Shown: positions 1 to 7,605, counted from the stretch's first letter. The stretch: 36,649 nt of DNA from Halobacillus litoralis (GCF_009856445.1 NZ_WMFA01000016.1:1-36649), one strand, 5' to 3'. Notes: generated from the letters alone by a model not told the origin. Numbers and translations are program-made.

Positions 1-71
1 CGGTAGCTTATGGTTTCATCAAGATATCGATGGACGGCTTGAAATTTGTCTTCATTCGTAAATTTATTCAA
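1..71 (-). CDS. IS3-family transposase OrfA, N-terminal fragment
   Basis: On the minus strand a frame opens at TTG (71-69), behind an AAGGGGGAT Shine-Dalgarno stretch 7-8 bases upstream, and stays open to the left edge. It begins M-NKFTNEDKFQAVHRYLDE, which resembles the first helix of the helix-turn-helix domain that opens OrfA of IS3/IS150-type transposases (typical pattern: K-(F/Y)-T-x-E-x-K-x-x-A-V-x-x-Y-L). Only about 23 residues are visible. OrfA would bind the IS ends and is normally joined to the OrfB integrase by frameshifting. Assignment is by pattern recognition from a short piece; the adjacent terminal repeat supports it. Confidence 0.5.
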   Translation of the reverse strand, partial: MNKFTNEDKFQAVHRYLDETISY

Positions 72-122
72 GGTGTATCCCCCTTCGGTCAGAGTTAGAA
101 GGTGTCCAACTCTTGGGGGTCA
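1..122 (-). mobile_element. IS3-type insertion sequence, one end (runs off the left edge)
   Basis: The minus strand from position 122 inward begins TGACCCCCAAGAGTTGGACA, which looks like the terminal inverted repeat of IS3-family (IS150-like) elements. About 50 bases further in, an open frame with a Shine-Dalgarno sequence starts and runs off the window. The flanking DNA to the right enters abruptly in the middle of a foldback repeat that is complete elsewhere, which supports 122 (give or take a few bases) as the outer boundary. The other end and the target duplication are outside the window, so the exact IS group is not determined. Confidence 0.6.
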
Positions 123-250
123 CTTCACTTTCCGCGGGAGCGCGGTGAGCCTCCTCGGACTGCGTCCTGTGGGGTCTCACCAAGCACTTTTTTCCCGCAG
201 GAGCCTCGCCATTCCCCTCCGCCCACTTGCCGGAAGAAACTCTCAAAACT
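122..250 (+). repeat. Foldback repeat copy A, truncated by the IS
   Basis: This contains the core CTTTCCGCGGGAGCGCG, then GAGCCTCCTC, GGGGTCTCACC and CCCGCAGGAGCCTCGCC, and the right arm ending in TCTCAAAACT. Compared with copy F (13234-13430) the left arm is missing; the repeat starts where the IS end stops. It is non-coding. A frame crossing it is only a consequence of the absence of stops in a GC-rich palindrome. Confidence 0.75.
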
Positions 251-344
251 ACCTTTCAGCAATAGGAGCTTTTATGGTTGAGAATCCTATATCAACGTGG
301 TTTAAGCAGGATTTATAACAGTTTTAGGCAAGTAATATAAGAGG

Positions 345-537
345 GATTTCGAGAACCTCATATGGCAAAGGGGCGTAGGGAAACGGTGAGACTCCTGTGG
401 GAAGTGCGTGGTAGATGAGACCCCGCAGAGCGTTAGCTCGAGGAGGCTCATCACTCGCCCACGGAAAGCGTACCTTTTCCCGGAGCCCCTAAATCCACAC
501 AAACATCTCGAAATCAAGTCTTCCACAATCCTGCCAT
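345..537 (-). repeat. Foldback repeat copy B, full length, inverted
   Basis: It reads as the reverse of copy F. Starting from 537 on the minus strand it gives GGCAGGATTGTGGAAGACTT, then GATTTCGAGATG, the core with GCTTTCCGTGGGCG and GATGAGCCTCCTCGAG, and ends near 345 with GGTTCTCGAAATCCC. It fills most of the space between copy A and the terminator of the oxidoreductase gene. Nothing coding was seen between 250 and 560. Confidence 0.8.
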
Positions 538-552
538 TTAGTTGAATAATAA

Positions 553-592
553 AGAATAAAAAAACCACGATGACGTTAGGTCATCGTGGTTT
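553..592 (-). terminator. Intrinsic terminator overlapping the end of the oxidoreductase gene
   Basis: A perfect 13-bp stem (562-574 with 580-592) and a 5-base loop are followed on the minus strand by a run of T. The TAA stop codon of the gene (576-578) lies in the loop, so the last four codons are part of the hairpin. Confidence 0.9.
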
Positions 593-1589
593 GGGAGTGA
601 CTTAATTGAAAGGCATCAGCCAGGAGTTCGTAGGAGCGTAAACGATCTTCAAATGGAGTGACGATCGTGTTGACGATCACTTCATCTACGTTGTAACTTT
701 CCGCCAATTGTTCAATTTCTTCTTTTACTTTATCGGCAGAGCCGACGATCATTCGGTTTCGGTTATCCTGGATTCGTTCTTCTTCGAAAAGGGTGTATTT
801 ATGGTTGAGCGCTTCATCAGGAGTAGGGAAATGTGTGCGTTTCCCGCCTTGTTCAATCTGGAGAAGAGCAAGATCCAAACTTGCAGCAAGGTATTCGGCA
901 TACTCATCCGTTTCTGCACAGACGACAAATACAGAAACATTCCCGGCTGGACTACTCTGCTGCATAGAGGGTGTGAAATAATCCTGATAGCGATCCATTG
1001 CCCGTATGCCTCCTCGTCCATTGATGAAATGGGCGAAGGAGTAGGATACACCTAAGTCTGCAGCTAAACGTGCGCTGGTGCCACTTGATCCAAGCATCCA
1101 TACGGGTGGGGCTGTTTCTCCTTTCGGGGTCGCATAAATGTCCATTCCGTGCGGATCATGCCCGTGTAAATAAGCCATTAACTCTTCTACCTGAGATGGA
1201 TAGTCTTCAATACTCGGCAGCTTCCCGCGGTTCAATGCTAAATTGACGTTGGGCATTCCACCTGGAGCCCGGCCTACCCCAAGGTCGATGCGGTCAGGGT
1301 GGAGGGTTTCAAGAATTCGAAAGGCTTCCGCCACTTTATAGGAACTGTAATGGGGGAGTAATACGCCCCCTGTACCAATGCGGATATTTTTTGTATGAGC
1401 AGCCAGGTGAGCCGCAAGTATCTCAGGTGCAGACCCTGCAAGACTGCTTGTACTATGATGTTCGGACACCCAGAAACGGTGATATCCCAGCTTATCCGTC
1501 CACTTTGCGAGTTCTGTTGTTTGTTGTAAGGCTTCTTTTGGGTCTGTCCCTGTTAAGATAGGGGATTGATCCAATACACTTAATTTCAT
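576..1589 (-). CDS. LLM-class flavin-dependent oxidoreductase (luciferase-like monooxygenase, group 1)
   Basis: A 337-residue protein of the bacterial luciferase-like superfamily, a TIM-barrel enzyme that uses reduced FMN/F420-type flavins. The N-terminus LSVLDQSP, then WVSEHHS, RIGTGGVLLPHYS, LHPDRIDLGVGRAPGG and the C-terminal MIVGSADKVKEEIEQLAE are typical of the group often annotated as luciferase family oxidoreductase, group 1 (MsnO8/YhbW-like). The substrate is unknown. Two in-frame ATGs exist; AAGGGG sits one base before the first (1595) but 7-8 bases before the second (1589), so the second was chosen. It stands alone on the minus strand between repeats B and C, with its own terminator that overlaps its last codons. 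Family assignment is firm, role is not. Confidence 0.9.
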   Translation of the reverse strand: MKLSVLDQSPILTGTDPKEALQQTTELAKWTDKLGYHRFWVSEHHSTSSLAGSAPEILAAHLAAHTKNIRIGTGGVLLPHYSSYKVAEAFRILETLHPDRIDLGVGRAPGGMPNVNLALNRGKLPSIEDYPSQVEELMAYLHGHDPHGMDIYATPKGETAPPVWMLGSSGTSARLAADLGVSYSFAHFINGRGGIRAMDRYQDYFTPSMQQSSPAGNVSVFVVCAETDEYAEYLAASLDLALLQIEQGGKRTHFPTPDEALNHKYTLFEEERIQDNRNRMIVGSADKVKEEIEQLAESYNVDEVIVNTIVTPFEDRLRSYELLADAFQLSHSQTTMT

Positions 1590-1709
1590 TTTCATACCCC
1601 TTTTACTTCTTTCGTTGTCATTCTATCTAACTACTATCGTCCCATGTGCCACGTATAGATGCAAATGTAAAACAATTCTTTTCCTTCTTTTCTCAAAAAT
1701 TCAGAGCTC

Positions 1710-1800
1710 GGCAGGTTACTGGTAAAGGGACTTTGAGAACCTTTTCCCGGAACCCTTAAACACACAAAAATCTCGAAATCAATTCTTCAAGAAACCTGCC
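1710..1800 (-). repeat. Foldback repeat copy C, internally deleted
   Basis: It is about 90 bp and bounded by a perfect 8-bp inverted repeat GGCAGGTT (1710-1717) / AACCTGCC (1793-1800). Inside it keeps the subterminal TTTGAGAAC and TCTCGAAATC motifs and the CCTTTTCCCGGA part but has lost the GC-rich core. Confidence 0.75.
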
Positions 1801-1839
1801 ATATTCTATAATAAATCATGGAGGGGATTTGTTGAGTGA

Positions 1840-1885
1840 ACAAAGAAAAACCGGCTGTCTTGGGGACAGCCGGTTTTTCTCTGAC
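1840..1885 (-). terminator. Intrinsic terminator of the yknW/yknX-like pair
   Basis: A 15-bp perfect stem (1845-1859 with 1865-1879) includes CCGGCTGTC/GACAGCCGG, with a 5-base loop and A/T runs on both sides. It can work in both directions; the gene it serves ends at 1887. Confidence 0.88.
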
Positions 1886-1886
1886 G

Positions 1887-3140
1887 TTATCGTGATAGGA
1901 TGCCTAGTAAACCGTAAGTCAGGATGGACTGGCGTTCCATCTTGAACATCTGGCGTACTCTAAGGTCATCGGTATGTAATGGTGTGAAGAAGATCGCTTC
2001 ATTTCTGAATTCATCTTTCGGCTCGACAGCCAGCCATTCACCATCTTCAAGACCAGATAGGATTTCAACGAGTCCTTGTTCTTCAATACCTGTTTCGATA
2101 TCGCGGCGCTCTAAGGTTCCTTCCTCATTCATTACCCATGCATAAAGGTTCTCTTCAGTCTCCAGCGCTTTCTCAATAGCGGTGACGGCACCTAACGCTT
2201 CATCTGTAATGATTTTCAAATCGGCATGATAGCCAGCCAGCAAATCTTCTGAAGGATCTTCAAGAGATACGGTAAAAGGATAGCGGCTTGAGCGGTGAAC
2301 CTCAACTTCTTCCGGGTAATTGTCAACAGAATCTAATGTACCTGTTGTTTCATATTCCATTTCAGGTACATGGATTTCGACGACCATCTCTTCTTCGATT
2401 TCCTTCCGTTCCTGTTCAGGAATTGTCCCTTTTAATACAAGATTCGTAGATTCCAATGTAAGAAGTGGAGATTCAAGGTCTTTTGATATTTCGCTGACTG
2501 TACCAGAAAACGCGCTTGTAACGGTGATTCGATCACCTTCGTCCTGGAGCTGGTCCAGTTGATCTTCTATCATTTCGAGCATGGCTTCCTGTTTTGTCAG
2601 TTCTGCTTCTTGCTCGGCGATTTTCTCTTCTTTCATATATTCGGTCTCTACGTAGGAAGGAGGAGTCGTGTCACTTGTATCAGAATTATTGTTGAAAGGA
2701 CTTGAGTTGTTGTCGGTGTCTGGAGGGTCAGGTACGCGATAGCTTTCAATTTCGTCAATCAAACCTTCAATAGCATCAATTTCTTCTTCTAACCGGCTTA
2801 CTTCGGACTGAAGGCGAGCTTCTTCCTGATAATAGTTTAAAACATCATATGTGTAGAGGTTATCGCCTTCGCTGACAGTGTCCCCTTCTTCAACAAGGAA
2901 CTCATGGAACGATCCAACATCTTCGTTAAAATAGACCGGTTCTGATTCCTCTGATGCGAACACAGCCTTTGTATCCATTTTTTCAAATAAATCATAGGTG
3001 ATTGTCTTGGACCATTCCTTGATATAAGACTTGCGATCCACTTGTTCTCCTTCATCGAGGAAGATGAGGAAAGCATTGGTCGTAACGAAGGCGACAATCA
3101 AAATTCCCAGGATTCTGCCTTTAACATTGATTTTTTTCAT
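1887..3140 (-). CDS. YknX-like membrane fusion protein (HlyD/RND-type adaptor)
   Basis: A 417-residue acidic protein. One membrane segment near residues 9-27 (GILIVAFVTTNAFLIFL) anchors it with the bulk outside. A biotinyl-lipoyl-like half domain follows (VGSFHEFLVEEGDTVSEGDNLYTYD). Next is a long coiled coil (about 100-200) broken by a Ser/Asp/Asn/Pro-rich stretch, then the second lipoyl half (VTSAFSGTVSEISKDLESPLLTL) and a beta-barrel region. This is the layout of periplasmic-adaptor-type subunits such as YknX. It starts 23 bases after the YknW-like gene, so the two form an operon closed by the terminator at 1840-1885. In B. subtilis YknX works with the ABC proteins YknY and YknZ; none is encoded here. 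The C-terminal 20-30 residues extend beyond the usual end. Confidence 0.82.
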   Translation of the reverse strand: MKKINVKGRILGILIVAFVTTNAFLIFLDEGEQVDRKSYIKEWSKTITYDLFEKMDTKAVFASEESEPVYFNEDVGSFHEFLVEEGDTVSEGDNLYTYDVLNYYQEEARLQSEVSRLEEEIDAIEGLIDEIESYRVPDPPDTDNNSSPFNNNSDTSDTTPPSYVETEYMKEEKIAEQEAELTKQEAMLEMIEDQLDQLQDEGDRITVTSAFSGTVSEISKDLESPLLTLESTNLVLKGTIPEQERKEIEEEMVVEIHVPEMEYETTGTLDSVDNYPEEVEVHRSSRYPFTVSLEDPSEDLLAGYHADLKIITDEALGAVTAIEKALETEENLYAWVMNEEGTLERRDIETGIEEQGLVEILSGLEDGEWLAVEPKDEFRNEAIFFTPLHTDDLRVRQMFKMERQSILTYGLLGILSR

Positions 3141-3163
3141 AGATCTTTACACCTGCTGCTTTC

Positions 3164-3835
3164 TTATCTGAGTAAATAAAGGAGATACAAATCGAATTTA
3201 GATAGGGCGGCTGTACCTGCCCACAACAACATATGCCAGAAAACAACACCGACCCAGATCCAGCCAATTTTCGTCTTGGACAGCCAGGAGATGCACTTCA
3301 CCTGGTACCAGATGATGAAAAGCTGAAAAATGGAGATGGCTCCGCATAAGTAAATGACCCAATCAATGCTGGTGAAATAAGAGGCGATCACTCCGAAAGA
3401 AAAGGGAGAGACGTACCAGTCAATACCTGCATAAACCATGAGAGGAATCCAGGTGATCCGTTCGATCAGCATGATCAGCAGGACATTCATCTGCAGAATG
3501 AAAAGTTTTTTATAAGAAACATTATTGAACAACCAGAAAAAGAAAGATGAAATGAAGAGCGTGAACAAGAATAAAAGGATGGCAAATCCGGCGCGTCCAA
3601 GTAAGAACCATGCTTTCCTCATTTCATATTCGACTCTGTTCAGGTCAGACATGTTGGCAGAAATCGCATCTGTACCGAGACCAAGCCACGCTGTCCAGAC
3701 ATATGTAAGAATCGTCAAACCTAATAAAAAGAATAATAGATTCCAAACGTTTTTGAGCCGTTCCGCTTCGTTCAGCTTGAACAAATGGTCTTCTCGGCTT
3801 GTAAATAGTTTTATTAAATGAATCGAGTATGTCAT
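3164..3835 (-). CDS. YknW-like Yip1-family membrane protein
   Basis: About 223 residues with roughly five hydrophobic segments (LLFFLLGLTILTYVWTAWL, FAILLFLFTLFISSFFFWLF, LLIMLIERITWIPLMVYAG, WVIYLCGAISIFQLFIIWY, IWVGVVFWHMLLWAG). Length, topology and its position directly before a YknX-like adaptor match YknW of the B. subtilis YknWXYZ system, which helps protect against the SdpC toxin. Of two in-frame ATGs, the Shine-Dalgarno AAAGG touches the first (3844) but sits about 9 bases from the second (3835), which was therefore chosen. Its direct activity is unknown. The identification leans on context as well as composition. Confidence 0.7.
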   Translation of the reverse strand: MTYSIHLIKLFTSREDHLFKLNEAERLKNVWNLLFFLLGLTILTYVWTAWLGLGTDAISANMSDLNRVEYEMRKAWFLLGRAGFAILLFLFTLFISSFFFWLFNNVSYKKLFILQMNVLLIMLIERITWIPLMVYAGIDWYVSPFSFGVIASYFTSIDWVIYLCGAISIFQLFIIWYQVKCISWLSKTKIGWIWVGVVFWHMLLWAGTAALSKFDLYLLYLLR

Positions 3836-3974
3836 GCGTTCCATCCTTTAATATAGAAAATAAAACTCTCTGTCTTATTCTAACGGAAATTGTCAGTTGT
3901 TGCTATAATTACCTTGTAAACTGTTTGGAAAAAGTTAGGGGGGATAAACCCCAATGTATCTTTTTATATAAGCT

Positions 3975-4190
3975 GCCTTTTCTTGAAGACTCAGTTTTGA
4001 GACGTTTGGGGGCTCGTTACCTGATTTGAGCGTCAGGGGTGGTTGGGAAGCTACTCGCTTTCCTGTGGGGGAGTGGCGAGCTTCCTCTGGCTACCGCCCT
4101 GCGGGATCTCGCCGATCTCCTTTCTCCCACGGGAGTCTCGCAGCTTCCCAACCACCCCATTCGTTGAAGAGAGAAACGAACCCCCCAATA
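3975..4190 (+). repeat. Foldback repeat copy D with a different, strongly palindromic centre
   Basis: The left arm CTTGAAGACTCAGTTTTGAG is the same as in copy F. The centre is enclosed by a perfect 17-bp inverted repeat, GGGGTGGTTGGGAAGCT at 4036-4052 and its complement at 4142-4158. An outer imperfect pair (GGGGGCTCGTT near 4009, AACGAACCCCCC near 4177) makes a nested hairpin. The inner part has the familiar CGCTTTCC, GCGGGATCTCGCC and GGGAGTCTCGC blocks. It is non-coding. Between 3845 and 3974 only AT-rich sequence without a convincing gene was seen. Confidence 0.7.
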
Positions 4191-4321
4191 CCGAGGAAGA
4201 GTGTCCCTTACTCCTCTCTCATAAGTCGGCATAAGAGTGCTTTATATCAAACTTTAAATTCATTGAAGCGGAAAATTTTTATATGATTCATTTCGCTTAA
4301 TCATTCATGCTGACCTTTTAG

Positions 4322-4421
4322 GAGTGTTTCGAGAATCTTTCATGGTAAAGGGGCGAACTATTCCCCGCAGCCCCATCCACACCACAAATGTATCGAAACG
4401 GAGTCTTCCATAACCCTCCCA
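4322..4421 (-). repeat. Foldback repeat copy E, internally deleted
   Basis: It begins GTGTTTCGAGAATCTTTCAT and ends CGAAACGGAGTCTTCCATAA followed by CCCTCCC. It retains TTCCCCGCAGCCCCATCCACA, the exact complement of the outer arm of copy F, but lacks the central GC-rich core. Confidence 0.7.
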
Positions 4422-4439
4422 TTTTCTTTACTATTAATT

Positions 4440-4475
4440 AGAAAAAAGCACGGTGCTGGATGCACCGTGCTTTTT
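4440..4475 (-). terminator. Intrinsic terminator of the MATE gene
   Basis: A 14-bp stem (4443-4456 with 4462-4475) around GCACGGTGC/GCACCGTGC, with a 5-base loop and flanking A/T runs. It lies two bases beyond the stop codon of the exporter gene. Confidence 0.9.
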
Positions 4476-4477
4476 AT

Positions 4478-5860
4478 TCAGCCTTGAGAAGGCGCCGCCT
4501 GGTAGGGCGGATCTTGGTCTTTCGCTTTGAAAAATAGGGCTCGATCTTTGTATAGAAAGATCATGGATAGAACAAAAGCGAACAGGTCAGAAAGAGGGAA
4601 GGCGAGCCATACGCCTGTCACTCCGAAGAAGTTCGGCAAAATCAAGACGAGCGGAATCAAGAATAGAACTTGACGCGCCATAGATAAGATCAGCGCTGGC
4701 TTTGCCATTCCTAATGCTTGATAAAGGCCGCCGCTGACAACCTGGGCACCGATCAGAATGGCAAGAGCGAACATGATACGGATGGCATAAGCACCAGTAT
4801 CAATGGTCGCTTCATCTCCAGTGAAGATGTTCATCAACCCTTCAGGGAAGGCCATCATCAAAATGAAAATGCCTGCAGAGATGACCGTAACGACTTTCAT
4901 ACCGAGCAAGACCGTTTCTTTCAGGCGGTCGTAATTTTTGGCCCCGTAATTATAACCGATAATGGGCTGCATGCCTTGGAGTACACCAATCATAGGCATG
5001 ATCGTAAACATGGCGAGCTTCTGGACAATTCCGAAGACCCCAACCTCGAATTCACCACCGAATTTAATCAGCATCAGGTTGATGGCGATCATCATGCCGC
5101 TCCCGGATACTTGTCGGATGAAAGCCGGCATTCCAATGGTTAACACTTCACGGATAACGGTCCATTGCGGCTTCAAGTAGGATACTTTGACCACAAGCGA
5201 AGATTTCCCTTTTAAGAAATAATTCAAGACGACGATGGTTACGGTCGCCTGGGAGATAACGGTGGCGACAGAAGCCCCCTGCACCCCCATATCCAAGCCG
5301 AAGATGAAGATCGGATCGAGGATCATATTCAAAACAGCCGGGATAATCATCGTAATCATGGCAAACTTGGAGTTTCCTTCAGAACGGATGATGCTGTTCG
5401 TCGTAAAGGCGAAAGAGAAGAAGAACGATCCAAGCATGATCGGGAACAAATAGTCCGTTGCATATGGCATAATGTTCTCAGTTGCTCCGAACAATCTCAG
5501 TAATGGTTCAAGAAAAGTGAAGGCGCCGATGAATCCGAAACTTGAGACGACCACAATCGTAAAAAGGATGTTACCGAATACCTGGTTGGCTTCTTCCGGT
5601 TTGTTTTCCCCTAAACGTCTGGAGATGACAGAGGCACCACCGATACCGACGGCTGCGGCAATGGCCATGATGATCATCATCACCGGGAAACCGATACTGA
5701 CACCGGAGACGCCTAAAATACCGACACCACGTGCGATGAAAAGCGTGTCAACGACATTGTACAGAGCCATGACGAACATGCCGATCATGGCGGGAACGGA
5801 TAAATTCATTAATAATTTAGGGATGGGTTGGGTCCCTAACCGCTGACTTTGTTGTTTCAT
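4478..5860 (-). CDS. MATE-family multidrug exporter
   Basis: A 460-residue integral membrane protein with about twelve hydrophobic segments in two related halves, the layout of MATE exporters (Na+ or H+ driven drug and dye efflux at the cytoplasmic membrane). The first half starts PKLLMNLSVPAMIGMFVMAL with the following YNVVDTLFIARGVG, and the second PAFIRQVSGSGMMIAINLML, both typical. MepA/NorM-like by pattern. Its ATG overlaps the stop of the upstream MarR gene by 4 bases (ATGA), so the two are translationally coupled in one operon. The regulator-exporter pairing resembles mepR-mepA of Staphylococcus aureus. Substrates cannot be read from sequence. Confidence 0.92.
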   Translation of the reverse strand: MKQQSQRLGTQPIPKLLMNLSVPAMIGMFVMALYNVVDTLFIARGVGILGVSGVSIGFPVMMIIMAIAAAVGIGGASVISRRLGENKPEEANQVFGNILFTIVVVSSFGFIGAFTFLEPLLRLFGATENIMPYATDYLFPIMLGSFFFSFAFTTNSIIRSEGNSKFAMITMIIPAVLNMILDPIFIFGLDMGVQGASVATVISQATVTIVVLNYFLKGKSSLVVKVSYLKPQWTVIREVLTIGMPAFIRQVSGSGMMIAINLMLIKFGGEFEVGVFGIVQKLAMFTIMPMIGVLQGMQPIIGYNYGAKNYDRLKETVLLGMKVVTVISAGIFILMMAFPEGLMNIFTGDEATIDTGAYAIRIMFALAILIGAQVVSGGLYQALGMAKPALILSMARQVLFLIPLVLILPNFFGVTGVWLAFPLSDLFAFVLSMIFLYKDRALFFKAKDQDPPYQAAPSQG

Positions 5861-6309
5861 TTGTCTTCGCTCCTTGATGTTTTAGGTTTCAAGTTGTCTT
5901 GCATTTTCTTCAACCAGGACACCATGATTTGCTGTTCTTCTTTTGAAAGCCCCTGGTTCGCTTCTTCTTCAATATCAGCGACGATTTTCAGAATGGTTGC
6001 ATGCAACTCTAATCCTTTATCCGTAAGCTTCACAAGTTTTGTCCGTTTGTCTTTTTGACAGGACCTTTTCATGATCCGGTCATGTTTTAAGAGTGTTTCG
6101 ATCAAGCCGTTCATTGATGATGCTTTGATGTGGAGCTGTTTTTGCAGGTCCGTTTGGGATTGCTCTCCCGCTTTGGCAAGAAAGTAGATGACCTTCGCCT
6201 GTGAATGGGTCAGCCCGTATTCTCCTAAGCGCTGGTTGTATATATTCTGTAAAAAATGTGCGACCATATTGATGTTGTAACCTAAGATTTGATCTATGTT
6301 TTGCTTCAT
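5857..6309 (-). CDS. MarR-family regulator of the adjacent MATE exporter
   Basis: 150 residues with the winged helix-turn-helix of MarR proteins: GLTHSQAKVIYFLAKAG, then QTDLQKQLHIKASSMNGLIE (recognition region), then MKRSCQKDKRTKLVKLTDKG (wing). Such dimers repress a neighbouring exporter and release DNA when they bind the exported compound. It precedes the MATE gene with a 4-base overlap, so it probably represses its own operon as MepR does. The start ATG at 6309 has AGGGGG about 11 bases upstream and a good promoter at 6337-6365. Which ligand it senses is unknown. Confidence 0.9.
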   Translation of the reverse strand: MKQNIDQILGYNINMVAHFLQNIYNQRLGEYGLTHSQAKVIYFLAKAGEQSQTDLQKQLHIKASSMNGLIETLLKHDRIMKRSCQKDKRTKLVKLTDKGLELHATILKIVADIEEEANQGLSKEEQQIMVSWLKKMQDNLKPKTSRSEDK

Positions 6310-6336
6310 ATTTACTTAGCCCCCTAAACAAATTAT

Positions 6337-6365
6337 AGTATAATACGACTTTGCTTAGAAGTAAA
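6337..6365 (-). promoter_or_regulatory. Sigma-A promoter with overlapping palindrome (marR-MATE operon)
   Basis: The minus strand reads TTTACT, 17 bases, TATACT. The -10 overlaps the 9-bp palindrome GTATTATAC (6338-6346), a possible operator for the MarR protein encoded just downstream. The operator assignment is inference. Confidence 0.6.
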
Positions 6366-6494
6366 CGAAAGTGTCTCCTTTAGGGGAGATATGGCAGTCT
6401 TATGAACTCTTCACCTTTCCATGAACTTTTACTTATCAAAGCTCAATCACTACTGCTTCTTTATAGTAAAATAAAGGAAAAGAAGGGTGATCGT

Positions 6495-7574
6495 ATGGTT
6501 CAAACATTAAAAACTCATCCGAAGTCATTTTACGGTGGCTTGCTTTTTTTGGCAGTCTTACTCTTGTCAAACTTTTTCATTCAAAAAATGGAAATCACCG
6601 GTCAAGTTCCGCCGCTACTTGTATGGGCAACTGTCTTAGACATCATGATTGTTCTTCCTGTGGTGCTTTTCCTGTTTGTACTCCGCAGAAAGCCGACCTT
6701 GTCGCTGCTTGCTCCTCTATGGCTCTTAGGAGCAGGGTTCATTCACTGGATTGTTCCCGCTTATGCTAAAGAACATCTGCAATATATGAACGTAACCATT
6801 ATCCTCGTCGAGGCTGGTTTTATCCTCTTGGAACTTTTTCTGCTTGTCGTTTTCATCAAAAAACTGAAGATATGGAAACAACACTTCAAAGCTTCCATCC
6901 ACACCTATCCACATGTACTTTCGAGAATTCATACAGCGACTCAGCAAACGTTTGGAGGTTTTCCAAAATTGGAACGGCTGATCGGGGTGATCACCACAGA
7001 CGCCGCTGTTATCCGCTATGCTTTCTTTCCGCATCTTGATCATAAGCCGGCCGGAGCCCAAACGTTCAGTTATCACAAAAATAGTGAATACTTCGGTGTG
7101 TTTCTCATGCTTGTTCATGCCATGCTTATTGAAATCATTGCTGTCCATGTCATGCTCATGCAGTACAGTCACACGATTGCATGGATGGCCACCGTCCTGG
7201 ATCTTTATGCGCTCGTCTTTTTAATCGCTGACTATCAAGCTATCCGTAAAAGTCCTGTCGTCATTCAGAAAACTCATCTCCATTTTCAAAAGGGGCTTCG
7301 TTTTCATATGACGGTTCCCTTAGAAAAAGTGAAGGCCGTTCGTTGGTATGAAGGGGAGACAATACCTGAGGGACGTCATTCCTTCTCCCTGATGCTCGCT
7401 GGACTTGAAAAGGTGCCTCCACAGTTAGAAATAAGGTTGAGCGAAGCGGTAGAGGGGTATCGTCTATTTGGTTTCAAATGTAAAGGCACGAAGATTTTCC
7501 TGAGCGTCGATGAGCCGCAAAGGCTTTTTCAAACCTTAAATGAAGTACGAGTGGTTTCAAAGAAAGATATTTAG
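6495..7574 (+). CDS. Multi-pass membrane protein of unknown function
   Basis: 359 residues from the ATG at 6495, which has GAAGGGTGATCGT in front; the frame is open further upstream (to 6402) but without a Shine-Dalgarno sequence there. Hydrophobic segments lie near residues 13-30, 40-60, 65-85, 95-120, 200-225 and 230-250, followed by a soluble C-terminal domain of about 110 residues beginning after ADYQAIRKSPVVI. No catalytic motif was recognised. It lies divergent from the marR-MATE operon and 31 bases before the lipid kinase gene, which has its own good Shine-Dalgarno, so the two are probably co-transcribed. A lipid-related membrane role would fit that neighbour but is inference. Confidence 0.75.
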   Translation: MVQTLKTHPKSFYGGLLFLAVLLLSNFFIQKMEITGQVPPLLVWATVLDIMIVLPVVLFLFVLRRKPTLSLLAPLWLLGAGFIHWIVPAYAKEHLQYMNVTIILVEAGFILLELFLLVVFIKKLKIWKQHFKASIHTYPHVLSRIHTATQQTFGGFPKLERLIGVITTDAAVIRYAFFPHLDHKPAGAQTFSYHKNSEYFGVFLMLVHAMLIEIIAVHVMLMQYSHTIAWMATVLDLYALVFLIADYQAIRKSPVVIQKTHLHFQKGLRFHMTVPLEKVKAVRWYEGETIPEGRHSFSLMLAGLEKVPPQLEIRLSEAVEGYRLFGFKCKGTKIFLSVDEPQRLFQTLNEVRVVSKKDI

Positions 7575-7605
7575 TCAATTATGATAAGAGGAAGGAAGGG
7601 ATTCT

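Noticed and set aside
46-568. Frames of 60-90 codons across 46-568
   Set aside because: They cross the IS end and foldback repeats, have no ribosome-binding sites and match no family; the lack of stops follows from GC-rich palindromes.
3919-3945. Sigma-B-like promoter GTTTGG-12-GGGATA on the plus strand
   Set aside because: The spacer is short, the -35 weak, and only repeat D and the ends of minus-strand genes follow.
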